Of a stretch of DNA of 64,000 nucleotides, positions 25,569-34,579 are shown piece by piece. Numbering within the stretch: the stretch's first letter is position 1; the number at the start of each line of letters is the position of its first letter. A model generated the notes under the pieces. It made no database searches. It was not told the DNA's origin and saw only the letters and a program-made list of their open reading frames with translations. The DNA comes from JBCBKL01 sp038521825 (GTDB lineage: Bacteria > Pseudomonadota > Alphaproteobacteria > Rhodobacterales > Rhodobacteraceae): positions 186,001 through 250,000 of the forward strand of contig JBCBKL010000001.1 of the NCBI GenBank assembly GCA_038521825.1, read 5' to 3'. Position numbers and translations under genes: made by a program.

Positions 25569-25592
25569 CGTTCCATTTCCCCCAGGCCGAGA

Positions 25593-26264
25593 TTAGAGCT
25601 GGCCGAATTTGTACTTATCCAGAATTCCCAGCAGCTCTTGAGCGGCACGTTGGCGATGCTCTCTGAAGATCCGTCGTGTCTCCTCGACGTTTCCAAGCTG
25701 AAGGTTGCGTAGAATTGCCCGATGCTCTTTGGTCGATTTGTGTGGGGTTTCACGCAGTTGCATGGTCACGATCCGGGCCCGGTGGGCCTGATCGTACAAT
25801 GCTGTCACAAAGTTCTGCAGGCGGCGATTTCCCTGCAGCTTAAGTAAGGTTCGGTGAAATCTGTCGTCGGCTTCTACCCACGCATCGAGGTTTCCATCCG
25901 CAAGGGCAAGCTCCATCGCCGATGTCGCCTGTTCGAGCGGGGCGAGGTCATCCGAAGAAGGTTTGCTTCCAGCAAGACTTGCGGCAGCATCCGGCTCAAG
26001 CGAAGTGAGTATTTCGTATATCTCGCGCATGTCGTCGGCCTTGATGGGTAAGACGCGCACGCCTCTGCGCGGAGCAAGTGCGATAAGGCCTTCCGCCTCC
26101 AACCGAATGAGAGCTTCGCGCACCGGGGTCCGGCTCATTCCAAGTCGCATGGCGATCTCGGGTTCTGGTACCTGGAGTCCGGGTGGCAGACGGTTCGTTC
26201 GGATCTCATCCTTCAGGCGCGCATAAGCATCTTCTACACGTGTCGGCCTGACCCTCTGTCCCAT
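25593..26264 (-). CDS. GntR-family (FCD) transcriptional regulator
   Basis: 223 residues: winged helix domain (about 8-75, AYARLKDEIRTNRLPPGLQV, LGMSRTPVREALIRLEAEGL) and an all-helical FCD ligand domain with metal-binding His/Asp positions (DDRFHRTLLKL, STKEHRAILRNLQLG). Probably represses itself and the following dehydrogenase gene, released by the enzyme's substrate. A 7-4-7 inverted repeat 49 bases upstream is a likely binding site. Confidence 0.9.
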   Translation of the reverse strand: MGQRVRPTRVEDAYARLKDEIRTNRLPPGLQVPEPEIAMRLGMSRTPVREALIRLEAEGLIALAPRRGVRVLPIKADDMREIYEILTSLEPDAAASLAGSKPSSDDLAPLEQATSAMELALADGNLDAWVEADDRFHRTLLKLQGNRRLQNFVTALYDQAHRARIVTMQLRETPHKSTKEHRAILRNLQLGNVEETRRIFREHRQRAAQELLGILDKYKFGQL

Positions 26265-26312
26265 CTCTGACCGGTGCTTTCATTGCCTCGATTGTCCATC
26301 AAAGCATAACTA

Positions 26313-26330
26313 ATGCATTTATTAATGCAT
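26313..26330. promoter_or_regulatory. Inverted repeat operator upstream of the GntR gene
   Basis: ATGCATTTATTAATGCAT: perfect 7-bp arms around TATT, 49 bases upstream of the GntR start, in an AT-rich patch. It also forms a direct repeat of TAATGCAT. Likely the autoregulatory operator. Confidence 0.5.
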
Positions 26331-26364
26331 ACATAAGTTTCGGTATGGCGTTGGGCGCATGATC

Positions 26365-27396
26365 TCAGCGTTGCCGCCCATTGAACGCGATGCCGGTCAG
26401 AAGATCGTCGGTCGTAAGCTGACCGACTATGACACCATCTCGTTCAATCCCGACTGGTTCCGCGGACCCAATCAGTTGATCCATTCCGTCTCGGATCAGC
26501 ATGTCGGCAGGCATCGTGCCCTTGGTCGGGCCATTTAGGGGCTTCATGAGGTCGGACGCCTTCAATACGCCAAGGGGGTTCATGTGCTGAACAAACTCGG
26601 CGACATATTCGTTCCTCGGTTCTCGAAATATTTCCTGCGGTGTCCCTACCTGGACGATCCGCCCGCCCTCCATGATCGCGATCTTGTTGCCCAGCTTGAA
26701 CGCCTCGTCGAGGTCGTGGCTGACGAAGATGATTGTGCGGCGCAGCTTTTGCTGAAGTTCCAGCAACTCATCCTGCAGCTTCGTTCGGATCAGCGGGTCG
26801 AGCGCCGAGAATGGTTCATCCATCAGAAGGATCGGGGCTTCGGTCACAAACGCGCGTGCCAATCCGACACGTTGCTGCATGCCGCCCGAAAGCTCGCCCA
26901 CTTTCCAGTTTGAACACTCCGCCAGTCCTACAAGCTCAAGCTGGCTTTTTATCCGTTCATCGGCTTCGGTTTTCTTGACCCCTGCCAGTTCAAGACCAAG
27001 CCGAACATTCTCGTGCACTGTCCGCCAGGGCAAAAGGCCGAATTGCTGAAAGACCATTGCGACGTTCCGCGTTCGCAGCCTGCGCAGGGTAACAGCGTTG
27101 GCCTTAGTCACATTGATGCGCTCATCGCCGTCTTGAATGCTGACCGAACCACGCGCCACCGGATTCAGGCCGTTCACAGCGCGCAATAGGGTGGATTTGC
27201 CCGACCCAGACAATCCCATCAGCACGAGTATCTCACCCAATTCGACATCGACGCTGCAATTGTGCACCCCTAGAACTTGGCCGGTCGCCGTCTGGATCTC
27301 ACCCCGGTGCTTGCCCTGATCCATCAATGGCAACGCCCGCTCGGGCTTGTCCCCGAAAACGACCGAGACGTTTTCGATGCTGACGGCAACGCTCAT
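26365..27396 (-). CDS. choV: Choline ABC transporter ATP-binding protein
   Basis: 343-residue ATPase of the OTCN family (osmoprotectant/choline importers): Walker A GLSGSGKST, Q-loop FQQFGLLPW, signature LSGGMQQR, Walker B ILLMDEPFSALD, switch His in FVSHDLDEA, and a C-terminal extension ending in a partial CBS-like segment (GIERDGVIVGQLTTDDLL). ATG 27396 overlaps the choW stop (ATGA); the frame runs open far upstream inside choW, but that stretch is antisense-like noise. Forms the choXWV importer feeding the bet enzymes encoded divergently. Confidence 0.93.
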   Translation of the reverse strand: MSVAVSIENVSVVFGDKPERALPLMDQGKHRGEIQTATGQVLGVHNCSVDVELGEILVLMGLSGSGKSTLLRAVNGLNPVARGSVSIQDGDERINVTKANAVTLRRLRTRNVAMVFQQFGLLPWRTVHENVRLGLELAGVKKTEADERIKSQLELVGLAECSNWKVGELSGGMQQRVGLARAFVTEAPILLMDEPFSALDPLIRTKLQDELLELQQKLRRTIIFVSHDLDEAFKLGNKIAIMEGGRIVQVGTPQEIFREPRNEYVAEFVQHMNPLGVLKASDLMKPLNGPTKGTMPADMLIRDGMDQLIGSAEPVGIERDGVIVGQLTTDDLLTGIAFNGRQR

Positions 27397-28229
27397 TTTC
27401 GCGCTCCGATGTTGAGCATCCGGTCGAGCATGACTGCAACGACGACAATGACGATGCCGGATTCGAAACCAAGGGCGGTATTGACCTGGTTCAGCGCGCG
27501 GACGACGGGAACACCCAGCCCGTCCGCTCCAACCAGTGCGGCGATCACAACCATGGACAGCGACAACATGATCGTCTGGTTCAGCCCGGCCATGATTTGC
27601 GGGAACGCATAGGGGAGCTCCACCTTCAGAAGAGTCTGCCGCGGCGAGGCACCGAATGCACGGGCCGCCTCTAACAGCGGCTGGGGTGTGGCATGGACAC
27701 CCAGATAGGTCAGCCGAATAGGTGCGGGCAGAACGAATATGACCGTCGCAATCAGCCCCGGAACCATACCGATGCCGAAAAAGACAATGGCCGGGATAAG
27801 ATAGACAAACGTGGGCAAGGTCTGCATCAGATCGAGGACCGGACGCAGATAGAGGTAAAGCCTTGGCCGATGCGCTGCTGCGATGCCGATAGGAACCCCG
27901 ATCGCCATACAGACGACGCAGGACGACAGCACCAGCGTCAGGCTTTCCGTGGTCTCCTCCCAATACCCTTGGTTGAGGATGAAGAGAAAGCCAAGGAGAA
28001 CAAAAAGACAGGTCTTCCAACTGCGTTGGAGCAGCCAGGTGATCGCGATGAAAACAGCGATGACGATCAGAGGATTTGGAGTCTGTAACAGCCAGAGGAT
28101 CGCATCGATCATGGCCTCCATCACAACCGACAGGCCTTCGAGCAGGAACTCGCCATTGTCTCGGACCCAGTCGAACGCGGATTTTGCCGCCTTTCCGACT
28201 GGGATCTTGTTTTCAGTCAGCCACTCCAC
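27393..28229 (-). CDS. choW: Choline ABC transporter permease
   Basis: 278 residues with six or seven membrane helices and the inner-membrane permease loop GASPRQTLLKVELPYAFPQI that contacts the ATPase. Segments such as PTFVYLIPAIVFFGIGMVPG and GADGLGVPVVRALNQVN are typical of ProW/ChoW proteins. Stop overlaps the choV start; it lies 66 bases after choX. No separate operator seen, so the three genes likely share the promoter before choX. Confidence 0.93.
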   Translation of the reverse strand: MEWLTENKIPVGKAAKSAFDWVRDNGEFLLEGLSVVMEAMIDAILWLLQTPNPLIVIAVFIAITWLLQRSWKTCLFVLLGFLFILNQGYWEETTESLTLVLSSCVVCMAIGVPIGIAAAHRPRLYLYLRPVLDLMQTLPTFVYLIPAIVFFGIGMVPGLIATVIFVLPAPIRLTYLGVHATPQPLLEAARAFGASPRQTLLKVELPYAFPQIMAGLNQTIMLSLSMVVIAALVGADGLGVPVVRALNQVNTALGFESGIVIVVVAVMLDRMLNIGARK

Positions 28230-28295
28230 GATGAAATGCTCCTCTGGTTAGGCTTGGCGAGACCCAGAGCATCTCGCGCAGGGCTGGGGTACCGA

Positions 28296-29219
28296 TCAGA
28301 GGCCGAGCGCAGCGTTTACCGCAGTCATCGCATCGCCGCCGTCTTTGGTCGTTACACCATCAAGCCATTCATCCAGAACTCCTGGATTGGCCTTCAGCCA
28401 TGCTGCCGCGGCATCCTCGGCGTCTTCGCCATCATTGAGGATCGCGCCCATGATTTCGTTCTCCATAGCTAGGGAGAATTCGAGGTTCTGGAGCAATTTT
28501 CCAAGGTTCGGGCACTCGGTCACATAGCCCGCGCGGGTGTTGGTATAGACGGTGGCACCGCCAAGGTTCGGGCCGAAATAGTCGTCGCCGCCGGTCAGGT
28601 AACCCATTTCGAGATTGGCATTCATCGGATGCGGCTCCCAACCAAGGAAGACAACCGGGTCACCCGATTTCTCGGCGCGAGCCACTTGCGCAAGCATACC
28701 CTGTTCGGAGCTTTCGACGACTTCAAACCCCTCAAGGCCGAACGCATTTGCGTCTATCATCGACTGGATAAGGCGATTGCCGTCATTGCCGGGTTCGATC
28801 CCATATATCTTACCGTCTAGTGCATCCTTCTGGGCGGCGATATCGGCGAAATCGTTGATGCCCAGGTCCATGGCAGGCTTGTTAACGGCCAGCGTGTACT
28901 TCGCACCTTCGAGGTTGGCGACGACAGTGTCCACTGTTCCAGCCTCACGGTACGGCGCGATGTCGCCCTCCATCGTCGGCATCCAGTTCCCAAGGAAAAC
29001 ATCGACATCGCCCTCGGCCATCGCTGTGTAGGTCACCGGTACCGACAGAACCTTGACGTCCGTGTCATAGCCAAGTGCATCAAGCACTGTAGTCGTCGCG
29101 GCGGTTGTCGCCGTGATGTCCGTCCAGCCGACATCCGAAAAGGTCACGCTGTCACACTGGGCAGCGGCTGCTCCGGCGGCAAAAAGGGCGAATGCCGTGG
29201 TCGCGGCAGTGTATTTCAT
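28296..29219 (-). CDS. choX: Choline ABC transporter substrate-binding protein
   Basis: 307 residues with a signal peptide (1-20, ending AAAAQ) and the OpuAC/ChoX fold: SVTFSDVGWTDITATTAATT, GNWMPTMEGDIAPY, GIEPGNDGNRLIQSMID, VVFLGWEPHPMN, DYFGPNLGG. Trp and Tyr residues in these segments would form the aromatic box that holds the trimethylammonium group. First gene of choXWV, divergent from betI with a shared palindrome between them. Choline rather than betaine is favoured by the neighbouring bet genes. Confidence 0.93.
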   Translation of the reverse strand: MKYTAATTAFALFAAGAAAAQCDSVTFSDVGWTDITATTAATTTVLDALGYDTDVKVLSVPVTYTAMAEGDVDVFLGNWMPTMEGDIAPYREAGTVDTVVANLEGAKYTLAVNKPAMDLGINDFADIAAQKDALDGKIYGIEPGNDGNRLIQSMIDANAFGLEGFEVVESSEQGMLAQVARAEKSGDPVVFLGWEPHPMNANLEMGYLTGGDDYFGPNLGGATVYTNTRAGYVTECPNLGKLLQNLEFSLAMENEIMGAILNDGEDAEDAAAAWLKANPGVLDEWLDGVTTKDGGDAMTAVNAALGL

Positions 29220-29256
29220 GTCGGATCTCCCTGTTGTTTTGACCCTGCTAAGGCTC

Positions 29257-29272
29257 TTGACTGATCAGTCAA
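29257..29272. promoter_or_regulatory. BetI-type operator between choX and betI
   Basis: TTGACTGATCAGTCAA, a perfect 16-bp palindrome placed 38 bases from the choX start and 47 from the betI start. Its TTGA...TCAA ends fit the ATTGA/TCAAT halves of known BetI sites. One site can control both divergent transcripts, with choline as the likely inducer. Confidence 0.65.
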
Positions 29273-29318
29273 TCAATGCGCGATTATGTTGGCATTGCAA
29301 CCCCTTCCGGAGCCGCCG

Positions 29319-29891
29319 ATGAGCGTTGAACCGAAACGCAAGGCCCAATTGATCGAAGCGACCATACACGAGATCGGTCAAAGTGGCTCTCTCAATGTCT
29401 CGGTCGGAACAATTGCCCGTCGGGCCGGTGTATCGCCGGCCCTCGCGTTTCACTACTTCGGCGACAAAGAGCATCTGTTTCTCGCGGCAATGCGCCAGGT
29501 CTTGACGACGTACGGTCAGGAAATCCGAAGCGCATTGAAAGCCAGCGACGACCCGAAAATACGCCTGAGGGCCCTCATTCAGGCCAGTTTCTCGGCCTCG
29601 AATTATCGTACCGACGTGATTGCAGCCTGGCTGAATTTCTACGTCCTTGCGCAACAGGATCCGCAAGTGAAAAGGCTGCTTTCGATCTACCACCGGCGGC
29701 TGCGCTCGAACTTGCTGCACGATCTCAAACTACTGGTTGGCGCACGAGCCCCCGACATCGCGCAGCGCATCGGCGGGCTGATCGACGGTCTGTATCTGCG
29801 CCATGCGATCAATCCCCAAGATATGAATGGCGAGAGTGCGTCGGCGCATGTTCTGGCGGCGCTGGACATGGAAATCGGGGATGTGGAATGA
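29319..29891 (+). CDS. betI: Choline-responsive TetR-type repressor
   Basis: 190 residues: N-terminal TetR domain (KRKAQLIEATIHEIGQSGSL, VGTIARRAGVSPALAFHYFGD) and a BetI-like C-terminal domain (YRTDVIAAWLNFYVLAQQDPQ, IGGLIDGLYLRHAI). ATG 29319 has GGAG six bases upstream and gives the usual BetI length; the ATG at 29286 would add 11 residues. Its stop overlaps betC (ATGA), giving the betICBA order known from Sinorhizobium. Confidence 0.92.
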   Translation: MSVEPKRKAQLIEATIHEIGQSGSLNVSVGTIARRAGVSPALAFHYFGDKEHLFLAAMRQVLTTYGQEIRSALKASDDPKIRLRALIQASFSASNYRTDVIAAWLNFYVLAQQDPQVKRLLSIYHRRLRSNLLHDLKLLVGARAPDIAQRIGGLIDGLYLRHAINPQDMNGESASAHVLAALDMEIGDVE

Positions 29892-31396
29892 GCCAGCAAA
29901 ATATCCTCATTCTGATGGTCGATCAACTGAACGGGACACTTTTCCCCGATGGGCCCGCGGACTGGTTGCACGCACCCAATTTGAAGAAGCTTGCTGCCCG
30001 CTCGGTCCGTTTCGCGAACTGCTACACGGCGTCACCGCTGTGCGCACCCGGGCGTGCGAGTTTCATGTCCGGCCAATTGCCTTCGGTGACGGGCGTCTAT
30101 GACAACGCGGCCGAGTTCCCCTCGGATCTACCCACCTACGCCCACCATCTGCGGCGTGCCGGTTATCAGACCTGCCTATCGGGCAAAATGCACTTCGTCG
30201 GACCTGACCAGATGCATGGGTTCGAGGAGCGCCTCACGACTGATATCTATCCCGCTGATTTCGGGTGGACGCCCGACTATCGCAAACCCGGAAAGCGGAT
30301 CGACTGGTGGTATCACAACATGGGCTCGGTCACGGGCGCGGGCGTCGCCGAGATCACGAACCAGATGGAATACGACGACGAGGTCGCTTTCAACGCGGTT
30401 CAAAAGATCCAGGACTTGGGCCGGGGTCATGGCGCGCAGCCCTGGTGCCTGACCGTCAGCTTCACGCATCCCCATGATCCTTACGTTGCCCGCCGCAAAT
30501 ACTGGGATCTGTATGAGGATTGCGAGCATCTGATGCCGCAAACGGCCGCGATCCCATACGATGATCACGATCCGCATTCCAAACGCATCTTTGACGCTAA
30601 TGACTGGCGCGGCTTCGACATCACCGAAGACGATATACGCCAGTCCCGCCGCGCATACTTCGCCAACATCAGCTATCTCGACGACAAGATCGGTGACATT
30701 CTCGATACGCTCGAACGTACACGGCAAGAGGCGATCATTCTCTTCGTGTCGGACCACGGTGACATGCTGGGTGAGCGTGGCCTTTGGTTCAAGATGACGT
30801 TCTTCGAAGGGTCGTCGCGCGTGCCTCTCATGATTAGCGCACCGGGCCTTGGTCCTGACCGGATCGAAACACCCGTCTCCACCATCGATGTCTGCCCGAC
30901 GCTTTGCGACCTCGCAGGCGTTTCGATGGATGAGGTTAAGCCCTGGACCGCCGGAGAGAGCCTTATCGACCTCGCACAGGGCCGCGAACGCACAAGCCCG
31001 GTCGCTATGGAATACGCCGCCGAGGCATCTTACGCGCCTCTGGTTTCGCTGCGTCTGGGCCGCTTCAAGTACAACCGCTGCCAACTGGATCCTGAGCAGC
31101 TCTTTGATCTGCGTGCCGATCCCCATGAGTTGACCAACCTCGCACATGATCCGGGCCATGCCGAAACACTCGCGCGGTTTCGGACCATGGCGGACCACCG
31201 CTGGGACCTCGACCGGTTTGATGCTGATGTCCGTCGCAGCCAGGCCCGCCGCTGGGTCGTCTACGAGGCGCTGCGTAACGGCGAGTATTTCCCGTGGGAT
31301 TACCAGCCTCTGAAAAATGCCAGCGAGCGGTTCATGCGCAATCACATGGATCTGAACGACGTCGAGGAAAATCAGCGGTTTCCGCGCGGCGAATAA
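29888..31396 (+). CDS. betC: Choline-sulfatase
   Basis: 502-residue type I sulfatase that hydrolyses choline-O-sulfate to choline and sulfate in the cytoplasm (no signal peptide). The formylglycine motif C-x-P-x-R is CAPGR with C52 and R56; other active-site pieces are MVDQLNG at the N-terminus, SGKMHFVGPDQ, and VSDHGDMLGERGLW. The C-terminal DRFDADVRRSQARRWVVYEAL segment is characteristic of choline sulfatases. Translationally coupled to betI. Lets the cell use choline sulfate as source of carbon, nitrogen, sulfur and osmoprotectant. Confidence 0.94.
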   Translation: MSQQNILILMVDQLNGTLFPDGPADWLHAPNLKKLAARSVRFANCYTASPLCAPGRASFMSGQLPSVTGVYDNAAEFPSDLPTYAHHLRRAGYQTCLSGKMHFVGPDQMHGFEERLTTDIYPADFGWTPDYRKPGKRIDWWYHNMGSVTGAGVAEITNQMEYDDEVAFNAVQKIQDLGRGHGAQPWCLTVSFTHPHDPYVARRKYWDLYEDCEHLMPQTAAIPYDDHDPHSKRIFDANDWRGFDITEDDIRQSRRAYFANISYLDDKIGDILDTLERTRQEAIILFVSDHGDMLGERGLWFKMTFFEGSSRVPLMISAPGLGPDRIETPVSTIDVCPTLCDLAGVSMDEVKPWTAGESLIDLAQGRERTSPVAMEYAAEASYAPLVSLRLGRFKYNRCQLDPEQLFDLRADPHELTNLAHDPGHAETLARFRTMADHRWDLDRFDADVRRSQARRWVVYEALRNGEYFPWDYQPLKNASERFMRNHMDLNDVEENQRFPRGE

Positions 31397-31415
31397 TACG
31401 GACGGGAGCGACCTA

Positions 31416-32873
31416 ATGAGCTATGATCCACAACCGCAGGCCAGCCATTTCATCAACGGTTCCTATGTCGAGGACGAGGCAGGCGCAGACATTCCGGTGG
31501 TCTTTGCGGCCAATGGCGAGCGCATCGCGACCGTCCACACGGCGACACCTGACATAGTTGAACGCGCAGTTGCTTCCGCTACCGTCGCGCAGGCTGAATG
31601 GGCCAACATGACCGGGCGGGAGCGGGGCCGCATTCTAACGCGGGCAGCGGCGATCACCCGGGAACGCAACCGGGCGCTTTCGGAACTCGAAACGCTAGAC
31701 ACTGGCAAACCGCTCCAAGAGACCCTGTTTGTCGACGCAACCAGCGGAGCGGACGCACTAGAATATTTTGGCGGGCTCGCGGCCAGCCTGACCGGAGAGC
31801 ATATCCAGCTTGGTGAAGACTGGGTCTATACCCGCCGCGAGCCACTTGGCGTGTGCATCGGCATTGGGGCGTGGAACTATCCCACGCAGATCGCTTGCTG
31901 GAAGGCCGCGCCTGCCCTGGCTTGCGGTAACACGATGGTTTTCAAACCATCTGAAACGACACCACTCTGCGCATTGAAGATTGCCGAAATCCTGAGTGAG
32001 GCGGGTCTGCCCGACGGTGTGTTCAACGTGATCCAGGGCCGGGGCGAGGTGGGCGCTGCGCTGGTCTGTGACCCCCGAGTTGCAAAGGTATCGCTGACTG
32101 GCTCGGTTCCGACGGGCAAGAAAGTCTACGCCGCGGCCGCCTCTGAAATGAAGCACGTGACCATGGAACTGGGTGGCAAATCCCCGATGATCGTCTTTGA
32201 GGATGCCGATATCGAAAATGCCGTCGGCGGTGCCATCCTCGGCAACTTTTACTCGTCCGGTCAGGTCTGTTCGAACGGAACCCGCGTATTTGTTCACAAA
32301 TCGATCAAAGAGGCATTCCTGTCGCGCCTCGCCGAAAGACTGTCAACCGCCGTGATCGGCGACCCGCGTGACGAGGCCACGAATTTCGGCCCCATGGTGT
32401 CTGAGGCGCAGATGCAGATCGTTCTCGGTTACATCGACAAGGGGATCGAGGAAGGCGCGGCGCTGGTCGCTGGCGGTACGCGGATGGACCGCGAAGGCTT
32501 CTTTGTCGTGCCTACGGTTTTCGCCGATGTGACGGACACCATGACCATCGCCCGCGAAGAGATCTTTGGACCTGTGATGGCGGTCTTTGATTTCGACGAT
32601 GAGGATGAGGTGATTTCCCGTGCCAACGCCACGCCCTTCGGCCTTTCCGCTGGTGTATTCACGCGCGACGTCAGCCGCGCGCACCGTGTCATCGCCCAAC
32701 TCAAAGCGGGAAGCTGCTTTATCAATTCCTACAACGATGCGCCGGTCGAAGCGCCTTTCGGTGGCATGAAACTTTCTGGGGTCGGGCGTGAGAATTCGAA
32801 GGCAGCGATTGAGCACTACAGCCAGCTAAAGTCGGTCTATGTCCGCATGGGTGATGTGGAGGCACCGTTCTGA
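31416..32873 (+). CDS. betB: Betaine aldehyde dehydrogenase
   Basis: 485-residue NAD(P)+-dependent aldehyde dehydrogenase converting betaine aldehyde to glycine betaine. Catalytic residues are visible: general base E251 in MELGGKSP and nucleophile C285 in GQVCSNGTRV, plus N154 in GAWNYP. The CSNGTRVFVHKSI segment is typical of BetB. A GGGAG ribosome site precedes ATG 31416, 19 bases after betC. Stop overlaps the betA start (TGATG). Confidence 0.94.
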   Translation: MSYDPQPQASHFINGSYVEDEAGADIPVVFAANGERIATVHTATPDIVERAVASATVAQAEWANMTGRERGRILTRAAAITRERNRALSELETLDTGKPLQETLFVDATSGADALEYFGGLAASLTGEHIQLGEDWVYTRREPLGVCIGIGAWNYPTQIACWKAAPALACGNTMVFKPSETTPLCALKIAEILSEAGLPDGVFNVIQGRGEVGAALVCDPRVAKVSLTGSVPTGKKVYAAAASEMKHVTMELGGKSPMIVFEDADIENAVGGAILGNFYSSGQVCSNGTRVFVHKSIKEAFLSRLAERLSTAVIGDPRDEATNFGPMVSEAQMQIVLGYIDKGIEEGAALVAGGTRMDREGFFVVPTVFADVTDTMTIAREEIFGPVMAVFDFDDEDEVISRANATPFGLSAGVFTRDVSRAHRVIAQLKAGSCFINSYNDAPVEAPFGGMKLSGVGRENSKAAIEHYSQLKSVYVRMGDVEAPF

Positions 32874-34531
32874 TGGAGGCCGAGTACGTTGTCGTCGGGG
32901 CGGGCTCGGCGGGGTGCGCAATTGCCTATCGCCTGGCCGAGGCAGGCAAGCGGGTGCTCGTCATCGAACACGGTGGCAGCGACGCGGGCCCTTTCATCCA
33001 GATGCCGGGTGCGCTTTCTTATCCGATGAACATGCGTCGCTACGACTGGGGCTACAAGACCGAGCCGGAGCCACATCTAGGCGGGCGACGGTTGGTCACC
33101 CCACGAGGAAAGGTCATTGGTGGCTCGTCCTCGATCAACGGTATGATCTATGTCCGCGGCCACGCCTGTGACTTTGACCACTGGCGCGATCAGGGCGCGG
33201 ATGGATGGGGATACGCCGACGTACTGCCCTATTTCAAACGGATGGAAGACTGGCATGACGGGGGTCATGGTGGCGACCCGAACTGGCGTGGCTCTGGCGG
33301 GCCGCTTCATGTCACGCGGGGTGGGCGTGAAAACGTCCTGACACGCGCTTTCGTCGAAGCTGGCCAGCAAGCCGGTTACCCGGTGACGGCGGACTATAAC
33401 GGGCAGCAACAGGAAGGTTTTGGCCCCTTCGACATGACCGTGTGGAAGGGGCAACGCTGGTCGGCGGCCAACGCCTATCTCAAGCCGGCATTGAAGAAAC
33501 CAAACTGCGACCTCATCCGCGCCTTTGCTCGTCGCATCATTATCGAGGATGGGCGGGCCGCCGGAGTCGAGGTTGAGCGCAATGGTAAGGTCGAGATGAT
33601 ATCCGCCGGTGCGGAGGTGATCCTGGCCGCCTCGTCCATCAATTCCCCAAAACTTCTGATGCTGTCTGGGGTTGGACCCGCTGCGCATCTGGCCGAACAC
33701 GGCATTCCTGTCGTGGCCGACCGTCCGGGTGTCGGTCAAAACCTGCAGGATCACCTCGAACTCTATATCCAGGTAGCCGCCTCGCAGCCGGTGAGCCTGT
33801 TTAAGTACTGGAACTTGATGGGAAAGGCGTATGTCGGCGCCCGGTGGCTTTTCAATCGTACTGGTCCCGGGGCATCAAACCAATTTGAAAGCACCGCTTT
33901 CATCCGATCCGCGACGGGCGTCGATTACCCAGATATCCAGTATCATTTCCTACCGATTGCCGTCCGCTACGACGGGCAAGTGGCTGCAGAAGGGCATGGT
34001 TTTCAGGCCCACGTGGGACCTATGCGTTCGCCTTCGCGGGGATCGGTTTCACTGCGGTCAGGCGATCCCGAAGATCCTCCCAAGATCTTGTTCAACTACA
34101 TGTCCGAGGAAAAGGATTGGTCTGACTTCCGACGCTGCATCCGACTGACCCGCGACATCTTTGGGCAGGAGGCGTTCAAGCCTTATTACGGGCACGAGAT
34201 TCAGCCGGGCGCAGATCGGCAAAGCGATGATGAGCTTGATGATTTCATAAGGGGTCATGTCGAGAGCGCGTATCACCCCTGCGGGACGGCTCGGATCGGC
34301 CGCGATAACGATCCGATGGCGGTGGTTGACCCTGAGTGCCGCGTGATTGGCGTCGATGCCCTGCGGTTGGCGGACAGTTCCATCTTTCCCCGAATAACGA
34401 ACGGCAATCTCAACGCTCCGTCGATCATGACGGGTGAGAAGGCCGCCGATCACATATTGGGGCGGGCACCGCTTGCCCCCGACAATTCAGAGCCTTGGAT
34501 CAATCCCAACTGGCAGAAATCCGCGAAGTAG
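32873..34531 (+). CDS. betA: Choline dehydrogenase (GMC oxidoreductase)
   Basis: 552-residue FAD enzyme that oxidises choline to betaine aldehyde and feeds electrons to the respiratory chain. GMC features: dinucleotide fold VVVGAGSAGCAIAYRLAEAG (residues 5-24), signature PRGKVIGGSSSINGMIYVRG, second signature in AASSINSPKLLMLSGVGP, and the C-terminal YHPCGTARIG and NGNLNAPSIM segment with the active-site His and Asn region. Overlaps betB. Last gene of betICBA; it converges with pcaG with only 48 bases between, and no obvious terminator. Confidence 0.94.
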   Translation: MEAEYVVVGAGSAGCAIAYRLAEAGKRVLVIEHGGSDAGPFIQMPGALSYPMNMRRYDWGYKTEPEPHLGGRRLVTPRGKVIGGSSSINGMIYVRGHACDFDHWRDQGADGWGYADVLPYFKRMEDWHDGGHGGDPNWRGSGGPLHVTRGGRENVLTRAFVEAGQQAGYPVTADYNGQQQEGFGPFDMTVWKGQRWSAANAYLKPALKKPNCDLIRAFARRIIIEDGRAAGVEVERNGKVEMISAGAEVILAASSINSPKLLMLSGVGPAAHLAEHGIPVVADRPGVGQNLQDHLELYIQVAASQPVSLFKYWNLMGKAYVGARWLFNRTGPGASNQFESTAFIRSATGVDYPDIQYHFLPIAVRYDGQVAAEGHGFQAHVGPMRSPSRGSVSLRSGDPEDPPKILFNYMSEEKDWSDFRRCIRLTRDIFGQEAFKPYYGHEIQPGADRQSDDELDDFIRGHVESAYHPCGTARIGRDNDPMAVVDPECRVIGVDALRLADSSIFPRITNGNLNAPSIMTGEKAADHILGRAPLAPDNSEPWINPNWQKSAK

Positions 34532-34579
34532 TGGCGCAGCGCGCCTGACGCATCCAACGGGAGCCCGACGACAGCGAAG

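Noticed and set aside
26365..28020. 551-codon reading of the choV frame
   Set aside because: The extra N-terminal part overlaps choW in another frame and has no ABC features; the ATG at 27396 with an ATGA overlap is far better.
30176..31345. 389-codon ORF antisense to betC
   Set aside because: Shadow of a sulfatase with intact active site.
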